Positions 19,172 through 26,710 of a stretch of 64,000 nt of DNA are shown here, one piece after another (position 1 is the first letter of the stretch; each line of letters begins with the position of its first letter). The position numbers were made by a program, and so were the translations under genes. This DNA comes from Alcaligenes aquatilis (GTDB taxonomy: Bacteria > Pseudomonadota > Gammaproteobacteria > Burkholderiales > Burkholderiaceae_B): assembly GCF_003076515.1 (NCBI RefSeq), contig NZ_CP022390.1, positions 1,922,001 through 1,986,000 of the forward strand. The letters are read 5' to 3'. A model generated the notes under the pieces. That model was not told the DNA's origin and did not search any database. It was given only the letters and a program-made list of their open reading frames with translations.

Positions 19172-20206
19172 ATGGCACACGATCCCAACAAAAAACTCTA
19201 TATCTCCGATGTGACCCTGCGCGACGGCAGCCACGCGGTGCGTCATCAATACAGCGTGCAAAACGCCATGGATATTGCCCGTGCCCTGGACCAGGCCAAG
19301 GTCGATTCCATTGAAGTGGCCCACGGCGATGGTTTGTGCGGCTCCAGCTTTAACTACGGTTTTGGCGCGCACACCGACCTAGAATGGATTGAGGCCGTCG
19401 CCTCGGTTGTCACGCACGCCAAGATTGCCACCTTGCTGCTGCCCGGCATTGGCACCATCCACGATCTGAAGGCTGCCTACGACGCCGGTGCCCGTACCGT
19501 GCGGGTGGCCACTCACTGTACCGAGGCCGATGTCAGCAAGCAGTACATCGAATATGCCCGCAATCTGGGCATGGACACGGTGGGCTTTTTGATGATGAGC
19601 CACATGACGACCCCGCAACACTTGGCCGAACAAGCCAAGCTGATGGAAAGCTACGGGGCGACCTGCTGCTATGTGGTCGATTCAGGCGGTGCCTTGAACA
19701 TGAATGATGTGCGTGACCGTTTCCGCGCCTTCAAGGACGTGCTCAAGCCCGAGACCGAAACCGGCATTCACGCCCACCACAACCTGTCCCTGGGTGTGGC
19801 CAACAGCATTGTGGCCGTGGAAGAAGGCTGCGACCGTATCGATGCCAGTCTGGCGGGCATGGGCGCAGGAGCCGGCAATGCGCCCTTGGAAGTGTTTATT
19901 GCTGCCGCCGCACGCATGGGCTGGAACCATGGCACGGATCTGTACACCTTGATGGATGCAGCGGACGACATTGTGCGCCCCTTGCAAGATCGCCCCGTAC
20001 GCGTCGATCGCGAAACCCTGGCCCTGGGCTATGCAGGCGTGTACAGCAGCTTCTTGCGTCACAGCGAAGTGGCCGCACAGAAATACGGCCTGAAAACCGT
20101 GGACATTCTGGTCGAACTGGGCAAACGCCGCATGGTGGGCGGTCAGGAAGACATGATCGTGGACGTGGCTCTGGACTTGCTGCAACGACAGGGCACCACG
20201 GCCTGA
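19172..20206 (+). CDS. mhpE: 4-hydroxy-2-oxovalerate aldolase
   Basis: 344 residues from ATG 19172, which has an AAGGAC site at suitable spacing; ATG 19151, inside the mhpF stop, is a less likely start. It is a DRE-TIM class II aldolase: [17 protein letters not shown] holds the catalytic Arg/Asp, and [14 protein letters not shown] the metal histidines. It splits 4-hydroxy-2-oxovalerate into pyruvate and acetaldehyde and partners MhpF. It is the last enzyme of the pathway; a hairpin separates it from the transporter gene. Confidence 0.95.
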   Translation: MAHDPNKKLYISDVTLRDGSHAVRHQYSVQNAMDIARALDQAKVDSIEVAHGDGLCGSSFNYGFGAHTDLEWIEAVASVVTHAKIATLLLPGIGTIHDLKAAYDAGARTVRVATHCTEADVSKQYIEYARNLGMDTVGFLMMSHMTTPQHLAEQAKLMESYGATCCYVVDSGGALNMNDVRDRFRAFKDVLKPETETGIHAHHNLSLGVANSIVAVEEGCDRIDASLAGMGAGAGNAPLEVFIAAAARMGWNHGTDLYTLMDAADDIVRPLQDRPVRVDRETLALGYAGVYSSFLRHSEVAAQKYGLKTVDILVELGKRRMVGGQEDMIVDVALDLLQRQGTTA

Positions 20207-20231
20207 TTTCAAAAAACTAAAAAGTTCTACC

Positions 20232-20271
20232 CCCGGCTCACCGCCGCTTTATCGCGCGATGAGTCGGGTTT
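20232..20271 (+). terminator. hairpin between mhpE and mhpT
   Basis: CCCGGCTCA (20232-20240) pairs with TGAGTCGGG (20260-20268), 9 pairs with one G-U, followed by TTTCTG. The short U-tract suggests partial termination, lowering transporter expression relative to the enzymes. Confidence 0.5.
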
Positions 20272-20347
20272 CTGCACCCTGAATTCGGGGCGGGCAGGTG
20301 GCAGAAGCAAGAAAAAAAACGTCCCGGTAAACCGAGGAGACATTGAA

Positions 20348-21592
20348 ATGACACAAACCCACGGCCGCAAGCACGCGGTCATTACGGTGGCGATCTGCTT
20401 TCTGATCGCTGTTATCGAAGGCATGGATATCCAGGCCGCTGGCATTGCCGTGAAAGGCGTGGCGGCAGAGTTCGGTCTGGATAAAACCTACCAAGGCTAT
20501 TTTTTAAGCGCAGGCATTCTAGGGCTACTGCCCGGTTCGCTCATGGGCGGACGCTGGGCAGATAAATACGGTCGCAAAGCCGTGTTGATTGCCTCAGTCG
20601 CCATCTTTGCCCTGTTTACCTTGTTCACCGCCTGGGTCAACAGCCTGGCCACCTTGTTGCTGGTGCGCTTTCTGGCCGGTGCTGGTTTGGGCGCAGCCAT
20701 GCCCAACCTGATCACCTTGGCTGCCGAGTCCGTCAAACCAGAACACCGTGCCCGCGCCGTGGGCATGATGTATGCGGGCATGCCCGTTGGTGCAGCCATC
20801 TTGTCGCTGGTAGCCGCTTCCAACTTTGGCGAGAACTGGAAAAACATCTTCTACCTGGGTGGCTTGCTGCCTCTGCTGGTCATTCCCGTGATGGTGTGGC
20901 TGCTGCCTGAGTCACGCGAGTTTTTGCAAGCACGCCAGAATCGAACCATCGTACAAGGCCGCTTCCAGGACCTGTTCAGCAATGGTCTTGCCGCCCGTAC
21001 CCTGCTCTTGTGGGTCAGCTATTTCTTCACATTGATGGTGGTGTATCTGATGCTGAGCTGGCTGCCCTCCCTGTTCCAGGAGCTGGGCTTTAGCCGTAAA
21101 CAAGGCAGCACCGCCCAATTCTGGTTCATGGTCAGTGCAACCGTGGGCACCGTCTTGCTGGGCTATCTGACAGACCGCTGGCACAAGGCTTTGGTCATCG
21201 CCCTGATGTATGGCGGAATCCTGGCCGGTTTGCTCAGTTTGAACGGTGCTTCCGGGCTGGAGCAGATGTATTGGGCCGCCGCCTTGACTGGTGCTTTTGT
21301 GATCGGCTGCCAGGGTGTCTTGTATGCCTTTGGCGGCATCGTCTACCCCACTGCCGTGCGTGCCACGGGTGTTGGCACCGCCGCCGCAGTAGGCCGTATT
21401 GGCGCCACCCTGGGCCCCACCATTGCAGGCATGTTGCTTAGCCAGGGCTATGGCGCTGCTGGTGTAATCACCTCCGCCATCCCCTGCATTATTGTCTCGG
21501 CACTGTGCATGTTCCTGGTGGTACGTCAGATCAGTCAGGAGCAGACACAGGCATCCGGCACCTGCGCCCTGCCTGCAGCAGGGAAAGCCTAA
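20348..21592 (+). CDS. mhpT: MFS transporter, aromatic acid:H+ symporter (MhpT-like)
   Basis: 414 residues with about twelve membrane segments. The motifs EGMDIQAAGIAVKGV (first helix acid typical of the AAHS family), GGRWADKYGRKAVLI in loop 2-3 and WLLPESREFLQARQNR identify the aromatic-acid symporter branch. Gene order after mhpE matches E. coli mhpT, which takes up 3-hydroxyphenylpropionate; here phenylpropionate or cinnamate is the more likely substrate because the operon starts with hca genes. The ATG follows a GAGGAG site. Confidence 0.88.
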   Translation: MTQTHGRKHAVITVAICFLIAVIEGMDIQAAGIAVKGVAAEFGLDKTYQGYFLSAGILGLLPGSLMGGRWADKYGRKAVLIASVAIFALFTLFTAWVNSLATLLLVRFLAGAGLGAAMPNLITLAAESVKPEHRARAVGMMYAGMPVGAAILSLVAASNFGENWKNIFYLGGLLPLLVIPVMVWLLPESREFLQARQNRTIVQGRFQDLFSNGLAARTLLLWVSYFFTLMVVYLMLSWLPSLFQELGFSRKQGSTAQFWFMVSATVGTVLLGYLTDRWHKALVIALMYGGILAGLLSLNGASGLEQMYWAAALTGAFVIGCQGVLYAFGGIVYPTAVRATGVGTAAAVGRIGATLGPTIAGMLLSQGYGAAGVITSAIPCIIVSALCMFLVVRQISQEQTQASGTCALPAAGKA

Positions 21593-21962
21593 AAGCAGAG
21601 CGGATTGCAGACCAACACCAAGCTGTGTGGTCCGCAGGGCAATCCTTCCATAAGCAGCCCTTGTGCTAAGGCTGCTGCCAACCAAGCGAAGGCACTACAG
21701 ACATGAGCCGCCCCCCAACGCCGAAGCCCGTATTCGACTTTGGGGGCGGCTCGAAATGGCACAGCCATCTTTTACAATGCCATGCCTGTTTTGCCCAAGC
21801 AGACTGATCGGCGGTCATCCCTGATAAGAATGAAAACAAGAATAAAGAATGACGGGATACAATGGCCGGCTGCTACTTTGACAGCATTTTTCTATAGCCT
21901 GGCCTAACCCTGCTGCGGGGAAACAAGAACAAGGCGCCAGGCCCAGCACGGAAACACGAGTG
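21593..21962. other. gap after mhpT
   Basis: 370 bases with no convincing gene. The only structure seen is the strong hairpin at 21705-21752. A promoter for the next gene is presumably in the AT-richer part near 21820-21870, but no clear hexamers were found. Confidence 0.5.
21705..21752. terminator. long GC-rich hairpin downstream of mhpT
   Basis: GAGCCGCCCCCCAA (21705-21718) faces TTTGGGGGCGGCTC (21739-21752): 13 of 14 positions pair across a 20-base loop. No T-run follows on either strand, so it may be a transcript 3'-end stabiliser or a Rho-assisted stop rather than a simple terminator. Confidence 0.45.
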
Positions 21963-22580
21963 ATGGACACAGTCATACTTCTTCTGATCGCCGCTATTGC
22001 CCTTCATTTTGTGCGGGCACGCTATCAACGCGGGCGCATTATCTTGCTGGGCCACCATCTGAGCAGCTTTCAGTTGGAACGCCACATGGAAACGCTGACA
22101 GAAGGCTATACCCGTGCGATTGGCGAACAGGATCTCTCGCGCCAACAGCAGGTTCTGGACATGTTTGCCCAGACTGAAAACGCCGTGGCTACCCAGATTC
22201 AATCCTTGGCCGATGCACTACAAAAAGAACCGGCAGAAAACACCCGTGTGGGCATGTTGCCTTTTTGTGTGCCTTACGCAGAACGAATCATCCCGTCCAT
22301 GACGCGCGACTTTCGCCAGCTTTTGCAGATTCATGCCGCAGGTTTGCGCCATGTTGTCGACAATCCCGAGCAGTTGGACCCCAAAAGCCGTGCCTATCAT
22401 TTGTCAGCCGAACTTTATCTGTTCCAACATAGCTGTCACTGGTTTTGCAAGTCCAAAACCGTGGCCGATGCACGCTTGCTAGCACGCCATAAAGTCACGC
22501 ATCAAAAAGTACTGGAGTCCGTCTCTGCCCAGACTCGCCACGCGTATTTACGCTGGCAGCAGGGCGCCAGCCAGCAATAA
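21963..22580 (+). CDS. membrane-anchored protein of unknown function
   Basis: 205 residues from ATG 21963; a GTG three bases earlier is also possible. I do not recognise the family. Residues 3-18 (DTVILLLIAAIALHFV) form one hydrophobic segment followed by RARYQRGR, so an N-in/C-out or short-anchor topology with a soluble helical body is likely. The body is rich in Gln, Leu and His and looks all-alpha, with FPFCVPYAERI-like and LYLFQHSCHWFCKSK stretches; the latter has two Cys and two His close together that could bind a metal. It stands alone between the mhp operon and the amidase genes, with no clear partner. Confidence 0.7.
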   Translation: MDTVILLLIAAIALHFVRARYQRGRIILLGHHLSSFQLERHMETLTEGYTRAIGEQDLSRQQQVLDMFAQTENAVATQIQSLADALQKEPAENTRVGMLPFCVPYAERIIPSMTRDFRQLLQIHAAGLRHVVDNPEQLDPKSRAYHLSAELYLFQHSCHWFCKSKTVADARLLARHKVTHQKVLESVSAQTRHAYLRWQQGASQQ

Positions 22581-22900
22581 GGAAGCATGGGGTGCTGGGG
22601 GCACTGGAACTCCTTGCACCAGCCGGGCTCAAGGCGCATCGGCAGTCTCTAAAACAGGCGACGAAATACACTATTACGGATGGTTGTAGACCCACTGGTA
22701 AACCCCAGTATGTTTAGCCATCGATATTTTGTAGATTAAATAAGCAGACATCTTCGTCTGCCAAAACAGATGCATGCGCTGCCAACGTTGCCAGCGACAT
22801 GCAGGCAATAAAGCCTCACTCCCTGACACCAGGGGTGGGGCTTTTTTTGTGCGCGCGATTTATGCATGCCTGTTTTATGACCACCACAAGGAGAAGACAA
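22581..22900. other. structured leader region before the amidase genes
   Basis: 320 bases without a gene. Three stems follow one another: GCAGAC/GTCTGC around a six-base loop near 22742-22762; a near-palindromic CGCTGCCAACG/CGTTGCCAGCG at about 22777-22797; and the terminator-like stem ending in seven T at 22811-22848. The start codon of the AtzG-like gene is 52 bases beyond the T-run. This could be an attenuated leader or a small RNA with its own terminator; loops do not match guanidine-II (ACGR) or any riboswitch I know. Confidence 0.45.
22811..22848 (+). terminator. terminator upstream of the amidase operon
   Basis: AAGCC...GGCTT closes a stem with inner CACTCCCT/AGGGGTG pairing, followed by seven T. 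It lies between the end of the unknown gene (22580) and the AtzG-like start (22901), so it ends either that transcript or a leader. Confidence 0.7.
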
Positions 22901-23083
22901 ATGACGGTAAGTGTGAAAGACGCCTTGGCGGCGAAAGGGATACATCCCAGCCCCCAGCATCTGGAGAAGCTGGAGGTCAAATGGCGTGAGATCCAGGCCA
23001 TGAAAGGCAATTTGGAAGGCATTGCCATTGACGATGCAGACGTAGCCATCAAACACCTGGCCGGAGGCGACCACCATGAATAA
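22901..23083 (+). CDS. small AtzG-like (DUF4089-type) amidase partner
   Basis: 60 residues, with an excellent AAGGAG site before ATG 22901. All-helical sequence (MTVSVKDALAAKGIHPSPQH, EVKWREIQAMKGNLEG, DDADVAIKHLAGG) resembles the short subunit AtzG, which binds the amidase AtzE in the biuret branch of cyanuric acid breakdown and is built on a GatC-like scaffold. It overlaps the amidase start by eight bases, so the two are made together. The assignment rests on size, position and general pattern, not on an alignment. Confidence 0.72.
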   Translation: MTVSVKDALAAKGIHPSPQHLEKLEVKWREIQAMKGNLEGIAIDDADVAIKHLAGGDHHE

Positions 23084-24488
23084 AGACCTACTTGAACTGA
23101 GCGTCATTGAACTGGCGGACAAACTGCGCAACAAAGCTGTTTCCCCTGTCGAAGTGACTGACAATCTGCTGACCTACATCGAGCAATCCAACAAGCAAAC
23201 TAACGCCTACATCTCCATCACCGCCGAGCAGGCCAGAAAAAGTGCCAAGCAAGCCGAACAAGACATCATGGCCGGCAAGTACAAAGGCGTGTTTCACGGC
23301 GTGCCGCTAGCCCTAAAAGACAATATTTACTTTGCGAACGAGGTCACTACCATGGCCTCCAAAATCCACAAAGACTTTGTCTCCAAAGACGATGCGACCG
23401 TGGCTACCAAGCTGCGCGATGCCGGGGTGATCTTCACCGGCAAACTGAACATGCACGAATACGCCTGGGGCATCGACAACAACAACCCGCACTTTGGCGC
23501 CGTCCACAACCCCTGGAATGCCGACCGCGTCCCTGGTGGCTCCAGCGGTGGCTCGGGTGCAGCCGTGGCCTCCCACAGCTCCTACAACACCCTGGGTACT
23601 GACACCGCCGGTTCCATTCGTATCCCATCGGCTGCATGCGGCATCGTCGGCCTGAAACCCACCCATGGTCGCGTCAGTAAATTTGGCGTCTACCCGCTGG
23701 CCTGGACCCTGGACCACGTTGGCCCCATGTCCAAAACCGTCGCGGACGCCGCCGCCATGCTGGAGGTGATTGCCGGTTTTGATGGCCGCGACCCCACGTG
23801 CGCCAAGGTCCCGGTCGGCTCCTACCTGAACGCGCTCAATGGGAATGTCAAAGGACTGCGCATCGGCATCATCGAAGACTATTTCTTCAAGAACGTAGAC
23901 GCCGGTATCGAAAAAGTGATCCGTGACCGCCTGGCCGACCTGGAAAAACAAGGGGCCAAAGTCATCCCGCTGAACGTCCCCGCCCTGCGCTACTCCGAAT
24001 GGGCCGAACTGGCAGTCAGCCTGACCGAAGCCGCCACCATCCACCACCAGGACCTGATCAAGCGCCCCGAGGATTTTGGCGGCGACATCCGCTTCCTGTT
24101 TGAACTGGGCGAACTGTTCAGCGGCATCGACTACCTGCAAGCCCAGCAAGTACGCCGTGCGTTGAAACAGCAATTTACCGCCACCTTCAACGACGTAGAC
24201 GTCATCATTGCCCCCACCCTGCCTTGCCAGGTACCCAATATCGGCACCGATACCGTCAATATCAACGGCAAAACCCTGGACTTCATCGATGAAGGCATCC
24301 GCTTTACCGGCCCCAGCAATCTGACCGGCCTACCCGCCATCACCGTACCCGCCGGTATATCTGAGGGCATGCCCGTGGGCCTGCAAATCATCGGCCCCGC
24401 CTTTGAAGAAGCCCGCATCTTGAACGTCGCCTACGCCGTGGAAAACATGAAACCACTGGCAGGACACCACCCCGTCCTGAAACCGTAA
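23076..24488 (+). CDS. amidase-signature-family hydrolase (AtzE/GatA-like)
   Basis: 470 residues. The amidase-signature triad Lys-cisSer-Ser is visible: Lys in PLALKDNIYF, and the Gly/Ser-rich core PGGSSGGSGAAVAS followed by GTDTAGSIRIPSAACG with the nucleophilic Ser. The family hydrolyses amides, ureas or carbamates; with an AtzG-type partner the closest model is AtzE (1-carboxybiuret hydrolase). The neighbouring AtzD (cyanuric acid hydrolase) and AtzF (allophanate hydrolase) are absent, so the actual substrate is likely to be another small nitrogen compound. GatA is unlikely because gatB is missing. A terminator follows at 24512. Confidence 0.85.
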   Translation: MNKDLLELSVIELADKLRNKAVSPVEVTDNLLTYIEQSNKQTNAYISITAEQARKSAKQAEQDIMAGKYKGVFHGVPLALKDNIYFANEVTTMASKIHKDFVSKDDATVATKLRDAGVIFTGKLNMHEYAWGIDNNNPHFGAVHNPWNADRVPGGSSGGSGAAVASHSSYNTLGTDTAGSIRIPSAACGIVGLKPTHGRVSKFGVYPLAWTLDHVGPMSKTVADAAAMLEVIAGFDGRDPTCAKVPVGSYLNALNGNVKGLRIGIIEDYFFKNVDAGIEKVIRDRLADLEKQGAKVIPLNVPALRYSEWAELAVSLTEAATIHHQDLIKRPEDFGGDIRFLFELGELFSGIDYLQAQQVRRALKQQFTATFNDVDVIIAPTLPCQVPNIGTDTVNINGKTLDFIDEGIRFTGPSNLTGLPAITVPAGISEGMPVGLQIIGPAFEEARILNVAYAVENMKPLAGHHPVLKP

Positions 24489-24511
24489 GCTAAACCAAGC
24501 CCCACAGGAAC

Positions 24512-24549
24512 AAGCCCCTGTCCGCCAACCGCAGACAAGGGCTTTCTTT
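24512..24549 (+). terminator. terminator after the amidase gene
   Basis: AAGCCCCTGTC (24512-24522) pairs with GACAAGGGCTT (24534-24544) with one mismatch, followed by TCTTTA. Confidence 0.75.
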
Positions 24550-24789
24550 AGTAAAGCGACTAAAAGACGCAATCTGTTCAGCTTGGACCCAGCTAGCGAA
24601 AACAACAAAAATACGACTCTGAGCTATCTTCGTCTTTCAGCACCCCAAGCTGGACGCCAAACACGTCGGGCTACTCCTTGTCGGCTCAGTCACTTAAGTG
24701 GACTCAGACCGTTTGATCCCACCCAAACTGGCCCGACACCCCTCACATCCAACCAAGCCAGGCAAAGACAAAGCATCCACCACCAGTTC

Positions 24790-24831
24790 AAAGCCAAAGC
24801 CAAAGCCAAAGCCAAAGCCAAAGCCAAAGCC
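24790..24831. repeat. seven perfect AAAGCC units
   Basis: Seven head-to-tail copies of AAAGCC without a mismatch, 42 bases. One plus-strand frame would read Lys-Ala repeats, but that frame starts at TTG, has no ribosome site and shows no family resemblance, so it is treated as non-coding and prone to slippage. Confidence 0.9.
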
Positions 24832-24884
24832 ATCAAAATCGTAAACACAAAGGGACTCTATTTTCTTTCAATAAGCCATTCACG

Positions 24885-25101
24885 TTCGCCCCGTGGCTGA
24901 GCGGCGAGTCAGAGTTCTTGCCGCGGGCGATGGCGGGATACGGGGGGCAAGCGCCCTTCTGTTCGCGCCCGACGCTTGTGATGTGTCCGGGGGACACATC
25001 ACCGGGCAAGTTAAGGGCGCGCCCGTATCCTGCAATTGCCAAGGGGACCGACGCGCAGCGTCGGCAAGGACTCAGCCGCTCAGCCCTGGGGCGAGCCCGA
25101 A
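24885..25101. repeat. 217-base imperfect palindrome
   Basis: The two arms are inverted copies of each other with gaps. The outer ends TTCGCCCC..GGCTGAGCGGC..GAGTC (24885-24910) match the complement of GACTCAGCCGCTCAGCCC..GGGGCGAGCCCGAA (25069-25101). Inner blocks GGGATACGGG and GGCAAG..GCCCTT recur in the other arm as CCCGTATCC and AAGGGCGC, and the centre is GATGTGTCC-GGG-GGACACATC (24980-25000). It sits between convergent genes (amidase, MocR), the usual place for such an element. Identity as a MITE, a repeat family or a structured RNA cannot be decided from one copy. Confidence 0.8.
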
Positions 25102-25188
25102 TGGCGTCTTTCAGAACGCCCCCCCTGCTACCAACCCGAGGCACTTCAGACAAGAAAACAATCTAAACGAAGTCAAACAGCGCAGGCA

Positions 25189-26526
25189 TTACACCCACCC
25201 CAAACAAGGCATTACCTCCTGCGTCAAATGCGCCACATTCAGGCGCATCCTGTCCCTGAAATCCTTGTCTACAGCAAACGAGGCCCCCGGCATCAGCAAG
25301 ATCCCCTGCTGTTCCAGCCTCTCTATATAAGCCGTCAAATCCGGCATATCCGGGTGCCCAACCCACAAAAACATCCCGCCCTGCGCTGGAACCTCAAACA
25401 CCCAGCCATATTCCGTCAACGCCTTTTGTGCAATGTGCTGATGCGTCATCAACTGCCGCTGAATTGCCTGCGTATGTTTCGCATAGGTGCCATCGGCCAA
25501 AATGGTATTGACGAAACGCTCACAAAACCCTGGCACAGCCACGCTGGTCAACAACTTCAAACGAATCAAAGGATCGAGCAACGACGTCCCACAGGCGATA
25601 TAGCCAATCCGCAAAGAGGCCGACAAGGACTTGGAAAAACTGCCTATATAAACCACATGCTCCAAATCTCCCAGCCCCGCGAAAGTCTGCCGCACACCGG
25701 GGAAGAAATCCCCATACACATCATCCTCGACAATCAGGAAATCGTGCTCCGCCGCCAGCTTGACCACGGCAAAAGCCACCTTGGGACTTAAGCCCGCCCC
25801 AGTCGGATTATGAAAGGTACTATTGCAGAAAAACGCCCGTACCTTGTGCGCCTGCAGAATCTGCTCCAAAGCCGCCACATCCGGTCCATCGGCCAGGCGC
25901 GGCACACCGACAGGCACACCCCCACACAAGCGGATCAGCTTGATCAGGTTGCTGCTACAAGGCTCATCCACCAGAACATAATCACCCTGACGAATCACTA
26001 TTCGCGCGATCAGATCCAACGCTTGCGTCGCACCTAAGGTCGTCACAATTTGCTGGGGGGACACCTCAATCAAGGTCGATTGCCGCAACAGCATGGACAA
26101 CTGCTTGCGCAGCGGCAGATAGCCCTGAATATCTCCATACTCCACCAGACCACTGCGCCCCGAGCGCGCCGTCTTGCGTATAGCCTTGGCCAAGGCATCC
26201 GTATCCCTCCACGGTACAGGCAACCAACCACAACCCAACTTGCACTGCTCGGGCTTGGCCTGCAAGATCTTGAGCAAAGGGTCCCGTGCCGCTTCACAAG
26301 GGGACAGAGGCAAATGCTCCCCCAAACCAGACCAGCGAGCCACAAAATAACCGCGACCTTGCAATGCCTCCAGCATCCCCTGGCCAACCAGACGGGTGTA
26401 GGCACTGACCACGGTGTGATGGCTCAGGTTTTCTGTCGCCATCATCTTGCGGATGGACGGCAACGGCTGCCCCACCGCCCATTCACCCTGAACAATCGCT
26501 TCCTTCAGACGCTCATAAAAATCCAT
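25189..26526 (-). CDS. MocR-type (GntR HTH + aminotransferase-fold) regulator
   Basis: 445 residues. The N-terminal GntR winged HTH (MDFYERLKEAIVQGEWAVGQPLPSIRK through SHHTVVSAYTRLVGQG, residues 1-75) is joined to a fold-type I aminotransferase domain (about 100-440). The PLP lysine is in IGSFSKSLSASLRIGY, and DEPCSSNL and EDDVYGDF are the usual cofactor-contact blocks. Such proteins sense PLP or amino-compound adducts. The divergent MFS gene 184 bases away is the probable target, with a palindrome at 26545-26568 in the gap. An AGAGG site precedes the ATG. This is a different MocR from the one in the dnf region. Confidence 0.9.
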   Translation of the reverse strand: MDFYERLKEAIVQGEWAVGQPLPSIRKMMATENLSHHTVVSAYTRLVGQGMLEALQGRGYFVARWSGLGEHLPLSPCEAARDPLLKILQAKPEQCKLGCGWLPVPWRDTDALAKAIRKTARSGRSGLVEYGDIQGYLPLRKQLSMLLRQSTLIEVSPQQIVTTLGATQALDLIARIVIRQGDYVLVDEPCSSNLIKLIRLCGGVPVGVPRLADGPDVAALEQILQAHKVRAFFCNSTFHNPTGAGLSPKVAFAVVKLAAEHDFLIVEDDVYGDFFPGVRQTFAGLGDLEHVVYIGSFSKSLSASLRIGYIACGTSLLDPLIRLKLLTSVAVPGFCERFVNTILADGTYAKHTQAIQRQLMTHQHIAQKALTEYGWVFEVPAQGGMFLWVGHPDMPDLTAYIERLEQQGILLMPGASFAVDKDFRDRMRLNVAHLTQEVMPCLGWV

Positions 26527-26544
26527 GCTGCCTGCCTCTTAACA

Positions 26545-26568
26545 CTGTTAGAAAAAATTAACTAACAG
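26545..26568. promoter_or_regulatory. inverted repeat between MocR gene and MFS gene
   Basis: CTGTTAG (26545-26551) and CTAACAG (26562-26568) are a perfect 7-base inverted repeat, centres 17 bases apart, starting 18 bases before the MocR start codon. It suits binding by a GntR-type dimer and probable autoregulation. Confidence 0.55.
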
Positions 26569-26710
26569 TTTTCAGGATAGTACACCCACTGTTCGAGACA
26601 AGCGCATCGTGAACATACAAAATGGTCCCCACCGTTTTCACGCACTCAGCCACCGTTGGAGCCGAGACAGTCGTTCCCCTTGAAAGGTCTATCTATCACC
26701 GCGCAGCACC

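Larger units (their letters stand above)
24489..25188. other. 700-base gene-free stretch
   Basis: Contains, in order, the amidase terminator (24512-24549), a seven-unit hexamer array (24790-24831) and a 217-base imperfect palindrome (24885-25101). Open frames here lack ribosome sites and family resemblance. The following gene, on the minus strand, ends at 25189. Confidence 0.7.

Noticed and set aside
22742..22848. Possible guanidine-II (mini-ykkC) riboswitch before the amidase genes
   Set aside because: Tandem stems are present but the loops lack the ACGR motif; no other known class fits, so it is kept only as an undefined leader.
24583..24900. Open frame with a Lys-Ala repeat
   Set aside because: It begins with TTG, has no ribosome site and no family resemblance; the repeat is better explained as a DNA hexamer array.
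25036..25791. Plus-strand frame across the palindrome end and the MocR gene
   Set aside because: Antisense to the conserved aminotransferase domain; composition is that of a shadow frame.
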